Source of the DNA: Rhexocercosporidium sp. MPI-PUGE-AT-0058
Taxonomy: Eukaryota > Ascomycota > Leotiomycetes > Helotiales
NCBI GenBank assembly: GCA_020746875.1
Contig: JAGTJL010000004.1
Location: forward strand, 682,001 to 746,000
Direction: 5' to 3'
DNA: 64,000 nucleotides
Shown: positions 23,890-35,722 of the stretch, piece after piece
Numbering within the stretch: the stretch's first letter is position 1
How the letters are laid out: each line of letters opens with the position of its first letter
Translations under genes and position numbers: made by a program
Notes under the pieces: generated by a model
What the model was told of the DNA's origin: nothing
The model's input: the letters and a program-made list of their open reading frames with translations, nothing else
Databases searched by the model: none

Positions 23890-26800
23890 ATGGCTGGGGG
23901 AAAGAAGAAAAAGAAGCCAGCGGCGAACCCGGCCAGAGGATTTGCAACCACCTCTATTGCATCCAAGCCAAAGATCGAAGTTGCTGAACAAGAAACGCCA
24001 CCGACAGCCTCATCCGAGCACCAAGGCAATCTCGAAAAGGAGGAGAAAGACCAAGCCGCGCCCGCAGATGCAAAATCAGACTCATTACTAGCATCGAACA
24101 AGACTTTGACTGCAGAGGAATTCGAGAAACAGCTGGAGGATTCGGAATTACAAATTCTTGTTGAGAAACATGCCCAGAAATCGAAGAGAGATGCCCTCCG
24201 TCAGAAGACGAGACTGGAGACAGATCGCCGTGTCTTGAGGAGCCAGGCAGAGAGCCTCAACACCAGAAAATGGCTACCTCCGGAATTGATGGAAGAAATA
24301 TTGGATTTGGTCAGCGGAGAGGGACGTTTCGCAGGGCAGTCAAACGACTCTTCTAGTAATATCAAACAAGCCTCGGAGGAGGAGTTGACGATACGTCTTT
24401 GGACTCTACAGCAAGCTCTCGTTGGGGCAGGATTCAATGAGGAGAAGGTGGTTCGAGCTATAAGGCATGTCTTGGATATATCGGACAAGATAGGAGTGGG
24501 AAATAAGGATGCAATCTGGGGCATGGAAGAATCCTTGGAATGGCTAGCTAGGGAGTGTACGAGAGATGAGCTTCCGGACTACGAACATACCCATCGAAAA
24601 GCTGGGATATTATCAAAGTCGCAGACGGGTCTGTATTTGTCTATGTTTCCCTACTTCATTATGCTAAATATTTTCCAGACACACCCGTTGATAGCCCTTT
24701 ACCATCTGGAGCAACAACTCCTCGTATTGAGTCAGATACGAGACACATGGGGTCTATAGTATTCAACAACAATGCTTCGGCCATAGAGAGACAGCGTTCG
24801 CCTGCTAAGAAGCAAGTAGCTCTTGACTATGATAGCGACATTGATCCCGATGATCTCTTGCCCGTCTATCTAGAATGCAAGACAAACTTGTTTCATGCAC
24901 AGCAGTCCATGCCAAGAAAAGAACCTACACGTGGAAATACTCGACGCCCTGCTGCAAACACCAAGGCTGCTGCAGCTAGCACAGACCCACAACCAGCAAG
25001 ATGGCTTCGAAAGATCAAGAAGATCCAGGATGATGTTCTGTTTGACCAGTATGTTGCCGATCAGCAGTGGGAAGCCAAGCGGATTGAGCTTGAAAAGGAA
25101 GCTGCAGCTCTTCGAAAAGCTGTGGAAATTAGCCTGGACAACAGCGACTCCAACTCCCAAGGGTCCCAGACTTTGGTTGATTCTGATGATGAGGTTAGCA
25201 AGGAAGCTGCTAGAATAGGCGCTGAATTACTCGAGGAGAATGGAAGTGACGATGATGGAGCCTTAGCAGACCTATTTGCGAGTCTGCCGGTAAACGAAGT
25301 TGATCCTCTCACTGGAAAAAGCAGCACTGTTGTAACTGGCCTGAACGGTATCAAGGTTACGATCAGAGAGTTTGGAAAGTGGTCAGGAATCAACCCTACC
25401 AGAGTGCTCGAGGAGGCTTGTCGTGCTCGGTACATTACCCCCTTATCTACTGACTAACATGCAACTTGATATGCGGATTTGGGATGTAGCACTAACATGA
25501 CTTCTAGGGATTCATCGGTGAGGTTTAATTTCACTCTTATATCTGATTCAAGCTTCTCAAATCGACATTCGCTACGGATTATGTGGTCAAAGGCACAGGA
25601 CATTTCACTGTTGACTCCACTCACGCAGATTGACTGCATATCTTCGCCCAAATCACAGATTTTCACTATGACTTCGGTATCAACTCCTGATGCTAAACAG
25701 TCGGAAGCCTATGTCGCGACTGTTGCATTGTTTCTATTGTTTAGCTCTTCGGCGAAAGAGGACAAGGTATTCCTCCGCTTGCCACCTGCGTGGAGAGATC
25801 TGTGGACAGAATTCGCCGAAGCAAAGAAAGAGAAAGCAGATGAAACAGACCGCTCAAGTATTCGTGTCTTCCGGGATATGGTTCGCGAGAAAAGGGATCA
25901 GGAACTCGAGGATGGTGTCCTCATACAAGGCGCTTTCAGAAATCGGAACACTGTTCGAGCGCTGGACAACAGTGATGAATCTGGACCGGACAAAGCCAAC
26001 AAGAGCTTGTTGGAACCCCAAGCCTACCAGCGAATCTGGTACGACAAATGCAATACACAGAGTTACCAAATGATGCTAGTTAGTTCTCCCTCCCTCCAAG
26101 TGTTTGCTCTCTTCTAACGTGATCTTAGAATTCGCGCATGCAACTTCCGATGTGGGGCTTCAAGAACGAAGTCCTCGCAGCTATTGACCGAGAGCAAGTT
26201 GTTATCATCTGTGGAGAGACTGGATGCGGCAAGAGCACCCAGGTTCCCTCCTTTATTCTGGAACATTTACTTTCCCAAGGCAAACCTTGTAAAATCTATT
26301 GTACGGAGCCACGGCGTATATCAGCAATCTCGCTTGCCAGACGTGTCAGCGAGGAACTTGGAGAACGTAAGAATGATCTTGGTACTTCGAGATCTCTAGT
26401 TGGCTATGCGATTCGCCTAGAGTCCAACACCTCCAAGGAGACCCGCCTAGTTTACGCAACAACAGGCATTGTGATGAGAATGCTCGAGGGATCTAATGAT
26501 CTGAAGGATATCACGCACATTGTTCTCGATGAAGTACACGAGCGGACGATCGATAGCGACTTTTTGCTGATAGTCTTGAAAAAGCTCATGGCACGTAGAA
26601 GAGATCTGAAGGTCGTTTTGATGTCTGCGACAGTCGATGCCGATCGATTTTCCAAGTACCTAGATGGTGCTCCAGTGCTTACTGTTCCGGGCCGCACTTT
26701 CCCTGTTACGGTCAAATACCTTGAAGATGCCGTGGAATTGACTGGTTACACACTAGACAATACCTACCAAGAAAAGTTCAAGGACCTGGATGATGATGAA

Positions 26801-28778
26801 ATTGAGCCTGCCGACGCTGGTCTTACCGAGGCAAACAAAGTTGAGAATACCAAGGCTCTTCGAGGGTATAGTGGTAGGACCAAGAACACCATTGCGCAAT
26901 TAGACGAGTACCAGATTGATTTCGAATTGGTCACTCAGCTCCTTGCGAGAATTGCTACGGACGACCACCTGCAGATGTTTAGTAAGGCTATTTTAGTCTT
27001 CCTCCCTGGTATTGGTGAAATTCGCCAGCTCAACGACATGCTGGCTGGGCATCCTGTGTTTTCCGCGAATTGGTATGTCTATCCACTTCACTCGACAATT
27101 GCCAGCGAAGATCAAGAAGCTGCCTTCCTCGTACCTCCACCCGGAACTAGGAAGATTGTTCTCGCCACAAACATCGCGGAAACTGGTATCACGATCCCGG
27201 ATGTTACTTGCGTTATTGATACCGGAAAACACCGAGAGATGAGGTAACTAAATCATATTGAGATGTTGATCTTCCCTTGCTTACTTTGTAATAGATTCGA
27301 TGAAAGAAAACAACTTTCTAGACTTCTGGAAACATTCATAAGCAAGGCAAACGCCAAGCAGCGAAGAGGTAGAGCGGGAAGAGTTCAAGAGGGACTGTGC
27401 TTCCATCTTTTCACGAAGCATCGGCACGATGAATTGGTAAGTCACACTCTTTCATAGGAAAATTACAGCTTCGAGATTCCCTTCGCTGACTTTCGGTTCT
27501 AAAGATGTCTGATCAACAAACCCCCGAACTTCTCCGGTTGTCACTCCAGGATCTTGCCATTCGTGTAAAGATTTGCAAGCTCGGTGGTATTGAGGAGACT
27601 TTGAGCCAAGCTTTAGATCCACCGTCGTCCAAGAATATTCGCCGGGCAGTGGATGCTCTCATAGACGTCAGAGCCTTGACACCTGGCGAGGACCTCACCC
27701 CTCTTGGTATCCAATTAGCACGCCTGCCACTAGATGTCTTTTTGGGAAAGTTGATACTTCTCGGCAGCATTTTCAAATGTTTGGATGCTTCTATTACCAT
27801 CGCAGCTATCTTGTCATCTAAGTCTCCATTCTCCGCTCCATTTGGTGCACGAGCACAAGCAGACACTGTTCGACTAGCATTTCGCAGAGGCGACTCGGAT
27901 CTTCTAACCGTCTACAATGCGTACCTGGCGTGGAAGCGAGTCTGTGTGACTGGCAACTCGGACTACCAGTTCTGCCGAAAGAACTTCCTCAGCCAGCAGA
28001 CACTGTTGAACATTGAGGATCTCAAGGGCCAGCTTGTTGTGTGTTTGGTCGATTCTGGGTTTTTGCCGTTGACGGGAGAGGAGCGTACAGCTCTTAATAG
28101 GTAAGCCGGTCATCCTAAGTTCTCGATATGACTGACATTTTAGAACCCGCTACTCCAGTAAACGCCGGCAATTCTTTGACATCCCTCAGCGGGCGAACGC
28201 CAATAGCGACAACGATATCGTTACCAGTTCTGTCATTGCTTGGAGCTTCTATCCAAAGCTGCTCACTCGAGATGGAAGAGGTTTCCGAAATGTTGCGAAC
28301 AATCAATCTATCAGTCTTCATCCATCCTCAGTCAATAAGGGTCACCACGAACTGAAATGGCTTTCGTACTATCATATTATGCAGAACAAGCAGTAAGTGT
28401 GATCTGAACTTCTCCCTAGCACCCTTGTTGACTCGATTTAGATTTTACAATGCTCATGAAACCACTGCGGTTGAAGAATTCTCTATCGCTCTCCTTTGTG
28501 GTGACGTTCGGTGCGATGTAAGTGGCTTCCAAAGAATCTCAGAGTGCAGAGCTAATCTGATGTAGATGTATGCCGGAGTATTCATCCTCGATGGAAACAG
28601 AGCACGATTTGCAGTGTCTGACTGGAAAACAATGCTTGTAATTAAGACACTGAGATCCAAGCTACGTGATATCTTGACGAGATCTTTCAAGAGTCCTGGA
28701 AAGCAGCTCACTAGTCAACAGCAGAAATGGTTGGAGGTTTGGCAGAAGATTTTCTCGCAGGAGTTCAAGGACAAATAA
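23890..28778 (+). CDS. DExH-box RNA helicase, DHX29/ucp12/YLR419W type
   Basis: ATP-driven RNA unwinding enzyme; the animal relative DHX29 helps 40S subunits scan structured 5' UTRs. Model: exons 23890-24628, 24679-25429, 25508-26078, 26129-27243, 27295-27436, 27505-28100, 28144-28392, 28442-28517 and 28566-28778 (all introns 43-78 nt), 1483 aa. The N-terminus is Lys-rich, then a UBA-like helical region (about 175-235) and an RWD-like region precede the core. Motif I is GETGCGKST (716), Ia TEPRRISA, motif II DEVHER (about 821, so DEVH instead of DEAH), motif III SAT, and motif [10 protein letters not shown] (about 1081). Helicase-associated and OB-fold regions follow, with typical blocks [17 protein letters not shown] and [21 protein letters not shown] plus RWD before the core is the mark of this subgroup. 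Confidence 0.93.
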
Positions 28779-31330
28779 GCGGCAGCTGCAACTGCGATAG
28801 AATTTTAGACTGCATAGACTTGGCGTTAGACATCAATGCTCATTGCTCTTCGCCGACCTAATGTATTTGCTTGGGCATCAATATGCCCAACTGAACCAAA
28901 ACCCTGCGAGTTCTGTTACTTCCCATTGAAGGTTCTAGTACGAGATCTAGGATCAAGCCGGTCAGACTAGATGAGGAGTCTTGGTGTTTTTACCAATTCG
29001 TTTCAAAACATCGTTGAATAAGTAGAAGTCCTTTGCGAGCCCCTGGTATCTCGGACTTAGACGCCTTGTGAACAGCTGAAGTTGTTTCAGTACCAGTGTC
29101 CTCGCCATATCAGACCACCATATTTCCGAGACAAACAAGCTGTAAGAATTTGGTTGAATTGAACTTCATCACCAAGTTATAAATAGTCTGTATCGCTGCT
29201 GCGACGTTTGTTGGATATTATTTCTTCGGCAGTTGGCTTTGGAGACCATACTCGTACTCTTTGGCACCCGTAGCAGTCCTTTGCAGCCTCTGGAATAAAA
29301 TAAAATAAATGGCTTGTATTTCTCGTCTCGGTAAAACACCGCCTCCCTTTCCCTTTCTAAAAAGAAAAACCGATAAAACACAACACTATCGCTAGCTGAG
29401 GAATTATACGGTTAGAACAGAATCAGACACGAAAAAAAAGCAACAAGAAACAGATAGCTCAAGAGTCATCTTTTTCTCTGTGAACAGGGCTTTCTAGCAG
29501 GGAGGCCGCATATATGAATGTTTTAAGTTCTTCTATGCGCGCCCCAAACTCTGCTAGCAAATATTTAAGTAGCCTGCACGATTTAACCAATTACGTCACC
29601 AAACAGACCGAAATCTGAAGGCTGGTTGAAGGGAATCTGTTATTTCGTTAGATATAGGAGGACGTGTTTTTGGAGATTCTGAGGGGTGCTTCGGTTGCAG
29701 GTCGTGGTCGTGTTAGTAAACAGCTAGGCGACCACGTGATGGAGTGGCCGATAGATATCTTTTCTGAGCTTGTGCGTGATTAGTGAGGAAATCGGGGGTG
29801 CTGGATGTGGTCAGTTATGCTGTCTAGATATATAGAGAGCGTAGGCTTAGGAGTTGTTTTCATTTTAGCTTGGAAATTTGAGGATGTTGAATGAATGATG
29901 AAAGCAAAAGTCTTAGAAGCATGTACCCACCAGAGGTCCATCTATCCTTCTCTGATGAGTGTTAAAACATCCGCATGACTTGTCACCTGACTCCTTATTA
30001 TAAAGTTGAACTTGGCTCGTTGTACAGTACATTTTGTCTTCATCGTCTTCTTTCTAACTAGCAAAATATACCGAGCGGATGCACTTCTCATTCCATTCTC
30101 GCTAGTCTCCCCCCATTTCATCCTCGGTGACAAGCAAATTATTGCGCCATACAATCTGTACAGCCTGTGTCGGTCTCCAAGGAAGCTTGAAGGCGTGCTA
30201 TAGTCGAGCCTCGCTCATCCGTCATCCGTCAATCGCCATCTCTCTCCAGCTCTTTACATTGATATCGCATTACTAACTTTCCCGCTTATATCCGTAGGCG
30301 GCCCAAGCATCTTGTAAATAACTTAGCAAATGAAATTCGAAGGCAGGCATTTCTGTATCAAGATGATGAAGTGCTTGCTTGGACTTCCTTCCCACGTTCA
30401 CTTGCGCAACATCCGCAGAAGAGCGATACTGGCCAACATACAACCTGTAACTCAGATCAATACCGGGGTATAACGAGTATTCTTTAAAAACTTATGCCAA
30501 ACATACAACAAATACCATCGCTGTAAAGAAACCAAAATTTGGGCCGACAAATTTGGGGTGGGATGGATTCTGGTCTCTACCACACTGGAAACACACCCAG
30601 GGAATTGGAAGAGGTACGCACGCCATTTTGGGCTTCGTGAGGTCATACTTTGGTGATAGAGACAAACTGTGACGATACTGAGAGCCAGGAGAAAGGATTT
30701 CGGGGATACCTGGTTGGATACATGACTATCTCGACCCCAAGCATCTGGTTTCTTTTAATAAAGCGCTAAGGGGTGACGTATGGGTGGACTCTTGAAGCAC
30801 CTGCAGTCAAAAGTCGGTGTTAGCTTAGCGAACTAATGAAGTAGGAGGATACTTGTTAGAAAGCTTGCATCTGATGAAGATCCCCGTTGAATGTAGGAGA
30901 GGCATTGTGCATGCGATAAAATGATAAATGATTGTTCTGCTGGCGCCTGGAGACTTTCTTGTTCTGACCCCTCCAAACACCTAGGAATAAGTTGAGTAGG
31001 AAAAACTATGAAGAACATACAAAGGAAAATCTCGATCAAATGCAACTGGCCGGACGCAAGTCCGTCTCCTTTTCTTTGCTGGGTCCCAAGAAACACATGC
31101 CTTTTGGAGCTTTGAACCACGGTTTGCTGCTGCGTCCGGCGGTACCCAGAGCCTAGAGGAGAGAGAAAAGCCCCTTCAAAATGTCATCGGTCTGCTTTGT
31201 ATGAGAGACTCTGTACCTACATCCTAATTAGACATAGCTACAAATACATGTGGGCTGCAGGTTCTCAGATCAGAGAGCAAATCACCTAGTTGGCAAATGG
31301 CAGTGCGGCTAGAGAACAAGCAAAGAAAAG
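28779..31330. other. Intergenic region of about 2.5 kb, no gene seen
   Basis: It lies between the helicase stop and the forkhead gene. Reading frames are at most about 95 codons, scattered on both strands and without domains. The right half is probably the promoter and a long leader of the forkhead gene. No tRNA box pair, repeat or transposon end was recognised. Confidence 0.45.
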
Positions 31331-34300
31331 ATGGGGACAATCAATCCCTGTGTGCTAGAGACCAGTCACGTGGAAGAATCCCGGATATTCGTTCTCCATG
31401 ACCTCTGGGACAATGCGGCAGTGTACGACATCCAGATCTGTGATGAGCTTGCCGGCGCCAGACCCTTTCCGCCTGGTCAATACTACCCATTCGAACTGAG
31501 CATGGCTATGGACGAGTTGTCACCCTCTAAACGGAGTGAACTGACAGCGATGACTTCAAACGCCACCCCCGAAGCAGACGCAGAAGCAGAAGCCGAACCG
31601 GTCGCAACTGCAGCAATTCTCGACAACCCGCTGCACAATCCGCTGGCCGACAACGACAACAACAACGAAGCTGCCGCTCTCACCACGCCCCCCGAGAATG
31701 CGACCGATGATGCGCTACAACAGGTCTCGTCTGAAGCAGAAAAAATGCCGCCCAGGGAAGACAAACAGACAGAGAGGCCCTCCGAAGTGTTGGTTACGGT
31801 CGCGAATGCTGGGGATGAAATGACAGAGGGGGACGAAGAGCGGGGAGCGCAAATGCAGCCTTCTCTTGCTGCAACGCCAGCACTGCCAGAGCCAGACATA
31901 TCTCGTTTCGTTGCTGAGATCAATGCGTTGAACTCGAATCCAGATGTTCTGGCACAGATGATACAAGGTCGGGCGTACATACCAGAGCTCATGCCGGACC
32001 TAGGATTCCCTCATGACCAGGATTTACAGTCTGCACAACACGCCAGCATCCCTCATGACGGACAGGTTCCCATCCAAGACAATTGGCTCACCGGTATGAA
32101 CGCAATGGTCCCAGGTATGCCTATGCCGGCTCCTACGATGTTCGAGAATAGCCTCCAAGACGCGGCATATTACAACTCCGAATATGGCCAACAAGCTGTC
32201 GCGGACGCAGATCATAAAGTTCAGGGCTACGCAAAGATCGAATTTGACGATGGGCACTTCTATTTGAATTCATACTCCCTCATGATTGGCAGAGACTTGC
32301 GCCTTCAAAAGCTTCAGATGAGGAACGGGTCCGGGGCTCAACGAATTTCGACCACCAAGGCTACAAAATCAATCGTCAGCGACAGAGGTGGATTCGTTAG
32401 AGAGTTCGACGAGGATGAGTACGAGGAAGGGCACGACCGAAAGCGGAGACGGAAAGATCGCGGGTCCAGTAGGCCCAGCAAGCGCATCAAGAAGTCAAGA
32501 TCCTCCGGCTCATCCTCACATCGTCACTCCAGACGACCCTCTATGGCTCCACCAATGGATATTCCACAACATCAATACTCAGACTCAGAACGCCCTGCCA
32601 GAGTAGATGTCGAGAAGCACCAGCCGTCCCCTCACAAGATGGTTACACTATACATACATCCTCCATACCCGGCTAGCACATCAGATTGGAAAGCTATTTC
32701 GAGAGAGCATTTATTGATCGCGTTCAATTTTGAAAAGAATCTATGGGAGGGTCAAGTCAAGGGGAGAAACGGTTGTTTTGTGGAAGATGAACTCAAAAGC
32801 CAAGACCAAGTTTTCGAACTCACGAACGGCTGCCATTTACAGATTGGCGCGGTAGAGCTATTATTCAGACTCCCAGAGCACATCCCAATTGGCAAAACAG
32901 GAGCCGACGAGGATGAAGGATCTGATGACGAGGATGATAGCACTGCAGCGGGTCTCCAATTCGACACAGATGGTGATGAGCGGCTGAAGTATGTGATGGC
33001 CGGTAAGGAGATGAGTCTAGACTTCCAGAATGAGCGGCGGCAGGCCTTGGGCTTGGACGACGACAGCGATTCGGATGACTATGACGATGAAGACGAGCGA
33101 GAGCGAGTTGATAGGGCAAGCGACGAGGAAGATGACGGAGGAATTGATATCGGCCAGTCTCAACTTTACAGCGACGAGCAAGATTCAGAAGAAGGGGTAG
33201 AGGATGTAGTGGAAGATGAAGAGGAAGAGCGTGACGGTGACCAACAGGAAGGTGAAGTAGAGTACGACTTTGAGGACCTGAGACCCGAACCTGAACCTAT
33301 TACCCCCGAACCCAAGAAGCGAGGAGTCGGTCGCCCACCAAAGGATGGAATATCCAAGCGGCAACAGAAAGAAATGAAAGCAGCGCAGCTTGCCAAAGAA
33401 GCTTCCGAAAAAGAGTCCAAGAAGGCCTCCAAGAAAGAAGAGAAAGTCTCTAAAGAACCTAAAGCACCTAAAGAAGTCAAGGAGATCAAAGAGGTCAAAG
33501 AAGGCAAAGAGGGCAAATCGGCCAAAAAAGGTATTAAAGCCGACCCAGGCAGCCAAGGACTCGCGGATACTGGCAACAAGACTGCCCCTGAGGGTGGTGA
33601 GAAGAGAAAGGTTGGCCGCCCCCGAAAGCATCCAAGACCAGACACGCCACCAGAGCCAAGAGAGAAACGCAAGTACACAAAGAGGAAGCCTAAAGAGCCA
33701 AAAGAGGGGGAAGCCAAAACTGAAGGCGAGGCTGGCGATGATGAAAACAAGGATTCGAAGGAGCAGAAACCCCCTAGGTCGCCCCGATCACCTTCCCCAA
33801 ATTTTGTCGAAGCGGACCTCACTGAAGAACAACTCGCCAAACCTTCTTGTAACTACGTCCAGCTCATCTATGAGGCACTTTCGGAATCGAAGCATAAGCA
33901 AATGTCATTACCACAGATTTACAGGGCCATCCAACGAAAATACCCGTATTTTGTCTGTAGAGTTTCTACAGTTGGATGGCAGAGCAGCGTTCGCCATAAT
34001 TTAGGACAAAATGAGGGGTTTGAAAAAGTGGAGCGTGATGGTAAAGGGTGGAAGTGGGCTATAAAAGAGGGTGCTACCTTCGAGAAAGAGAAAAAGAAGA
34101 AAGCCTCTCCTCCACCTCAGTACCAACCTGGACACATGCAGCCGATATATCCAGGCTATCCTCATGGGTATTCAATGCAAGGCTATCCTCCTCAAGGGAT
34201 GATGGTCCCACCCATGGGTTATCAGATGCACCACCAAATGCCTCCCAATTACCGTCCCGGTCAGCCGCAACAGTATATGGGCCATATGGGGCATCCACCA

Positions 34301-35722
34301 CATATGAACGGGCTCTACCAGCCAGGTTCTCAGCCTCCCATGAACAGTCAACCCTCGTTGACAATTCCACCTGCGTTGGCTCCTCCAGCCTCTACTTCTT
34401 ACAGCTCTCCTTATGGTCCCAAGCCCGCTGCCTCTAATCTTCCTGCAAGTCAGCCCAGCCCTTCAACTGCCCAACCAGGTTCTTCAACAAGTCAACCTGG
34501 CCTTCCAACAAGTCAGTCGGGTCCTTCGTCAAGTCAACCAGGTCCTTCAACAAGTCAGCCTGCTTCTTTACAGAGTCAACCTAATCTGTCGACGAGCCAA
34601 CCAGACACTCCCGCTAGCCAATCAGGAGCACAAGCAGGTCAACCTGGATCCTCAACGGCTCAATCGGGTCCGCCAAGTCAACCAAGACCCTCGAATGACC
34701 CATTGGGGCCATCGAGCAGTAAACCGGGAACTGCGACGAACCGCCACCCTAAAGAATCTGGGTCAACCGACACACCCGTATCTCAGTCAGGACATCAGCA
34801 TGCACGACAGCCCCAATATCCTCCTTATGGTCAATCACAACACTTCGCTCAATCGTTTCCTCCACAGCAATCACCGCCACAACAACCTCCACAACAACCA
34901 CCTACTCAACTATCGCAACTGCAGCAAAAACAAACATACCCAAGCCCTCAGCCATATCAGCCTCAACCGCAACAACCGGCACCTCTTCAAATCCAGGCCC
35001 AGCCTGTACAGCAAATTGGCATGGGCACCTCTGCTCCAGTCAATCAAAAGCTTATGTCCGCTATCGAATCGTTCAGAAAAGCTTTAGCAATTCAAATGGC
35101 CGCAAAGCCTAACGGCATCGCGATACTAGATGGTGCTGTGCGCAAGGTTCTTGGACAGAGTAGTGACGATGCCTCTGGCCATCCGGATGAGGCTCCAATT
35201 GTAGAAGTTCTACAGAACATGCTCAAGAAAATCGGTCTCCTCCCGCAGGCTGGTGCTCCTAATTCGCACAGCGAGCAGATATCGTCCCCACCTCCGCCTA
35301 CACCTCAACCGCAAACCCAATCATACCAACAGGCGAATCACAGCGGAACACAAGCAGGCACATCACAACCTCAACCGCCTGCCAAATCCACTGGATCAGA
35401 AAAGCCGAACCCTACGATTATGCGGCCCACTTTTAACCAGAACCGTCCGAGTGGTACTTCGATCCCAAGACCGCCAATGAACACAATGGGAAGATCTAAT
35501 TCAAATAGCACCAACGCAACAATGCGACAGCAGACTCCTCTGGACTCGCCTGCACCTTCTGCAAACCTCTCGAATGGAGCCAGCACGCCGTTGCCCACAA
35601 ACGAGATAGGTCAGATTGAGGGTCCGAAGAAGGAGGTTGTCGATGATTCGTTGCTCGTCAAGAGTGAGCTGGCGACTGGGCCTTCACCCCCTCCCTCACA
35701 GTCGGCAGAAACGAGATCATAG
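31331..35722 (+). CDS. FHL1: FHA-forkhead transcription factor, FHL1 type
   Basis: Nuclear regulator; yeast FHL1 controls ribosomal protein genes together with IFH1 (family knowledge). A single open exon of 1463 codons. Seen in order: an acidic/Ala-rich N-terminus; an FHA domain that is split, with its first strands at about 297-330 and the rest at about 433-515 (core block WKAISREHLLIAF), separated by a basic low-complexity insert; an acidic Asp/Glu-rich stretch; two AT-hooks (RGVGRPPK at about 664 and RKVGRPRK at about 759). The forkhead domain spans about 836-913 (SCNYVQLIYEALSES, PQIYRAIQRKYPYF, WQSSVRHNLGQNEGF). A long Gln/Pro/Ser-rich tail follows. FHA upstream of forkhead plus AT-hooks fits FHL1 better than FKH1/2. 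The start is uncertain: an internal ATG at 31502 or 31508 could be the true one. Confidence 0.9.
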   Translation: MGTINPCVLETSHVEESRIFVLHDLWDNAAVYDIQICDELAGARPFPPGQYYPFELSMAMDELSPSKRSELTAMTSNATPEADAEAEAEPVATAAILDNPLHNPLADNDNNNEAAALTTPPENATDDALQQVSSEAEKMPPREDKQTERPSEVLVTVANAGDEMTEGDEERGAQMQPSLAATPALPEPDISRFVAEINALNSNPDVLAQMIQGRAYIPELMPDLGFPHDQDLQSAQHASIPHDGQVPIQDNWLTGMNAMVPGMPMPAPTMFENSLQDAAYYNSEYGQQAVADADHKVQGYAKIEFDDGHFYLNSYSLMIGRDLRLQKLQMRNGSGAQRISTTKATKSIVSDRGGFVREFDEDEYEEGHDRKRRRKDRGSSRPSKRIKKSRSSGSSSHRHSRRPSMAPPMDIPQHQYSDSERPARVDVEKHQPSPHKMVTLYIHPPYPASTSDWKAISREHLLIAFNFEKNLWEGQVKGRNGCFVEDELKSQDQVFELTNGCHLQIGAVELLFRLPEHIPIGKTGADEDEGSDDEDDSTAAGLQFDTDGDERLKYVMAGKEMSLDFQNERRQALGLDDDSDSDDYDDEDERERVDRASDEEDDGGIDIGQSQLYSDEQDSEEGVEDVVEDEEEERDGDQQEGEVEYDFEDLRPEPEPITPEPKKRGVGRPPKDGISKRQQKEMKAAQLAKEASEKESKKASKKEEKVSKEPKAPKEVKEIKEVKEGKEGKSAKKGIKADPGSQGLADTGNKTAPEGGEKRKVGRPRKHPRPDTPPEPREKRKYTKRKPKEPKEGEAKTEGEAGDDENKDSKEQKPPRSPRSPSPNFVEADLTEEQLAKPSCNYVQLIYEALSESKHKQMSLPQIYRAIQRKYPYFVCRVSTVGWQSSVRHNLGQNEGFEKVERDGKGWKWAIKEGATFEKEKKKKASPPPQYQPGHMQPIYPGYPHGYSMQGYPPQGMMVPPMGYQMHHQMPPNYRPGQPQQYMGHMGHPPHMNGLYQPGSQPPMNSQPSLTIPPALAPPASTSYSSPYGPKPAASNLPASQPSPSTAQPGSSTSQPGLPTSQSGPSSSQPGPSTSQPASLQSQPNLSTSQPDTPASQSGAQAGQPGSSTAQSGPPSQPRPSNDPLGPSSSKPGTATNRHPKESGSTDTPVSQSGHQHARQPQYPPYGQSQHFAQSFPPQQSPPQQPPQQPPTQLSQLQQKQTYPSPQPYQPQPQQPAPLQIQAQPVQQIGMGTSAPVNQKLMSAIESFRKALAIQMAAKPNGIAILDGAVRKVLGQSSDDASGHPDEAPIVEVLQNMLKKIGLLPQAGAPNSHSEQISSPPPPTPQPQTQSYQQANHSGTQAGTSQPQPPAKSTGSEKPNPTIMRPTFNQNRPSGTSIPRPPMNTMGRSNSNSTNATMRQQTPLDSPAPSANLSNGASTPLPTNEIGQIEGPKKEVVDDSLLVKSELATGPSPPPSQSAETRS
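34428..34695 (+). repeat. In-frame tandem repeat of Ser/Gln/Pro units in the forkhead gene
   Basis: About twenty loose copies of a 12-15-nt unit encoding variants of SQPGPSTSQ (for example QPGSSTSQPGLPTSQSGPSS) lie in the tail of the FHL1-type protein. The units are imperfect and always in frame. They are likely a disordered activation or interaction region and may vary in length between strains. Confidence 0.7.

Noticed and set aside
33166..33840. Minus-strand frame of 224 codons inside the forkhead gene
   Set aside because: It is Ser/Leu/Phe-rich purely as the antisense of the Glu/Lys/Pro-rich forkhead coding region.
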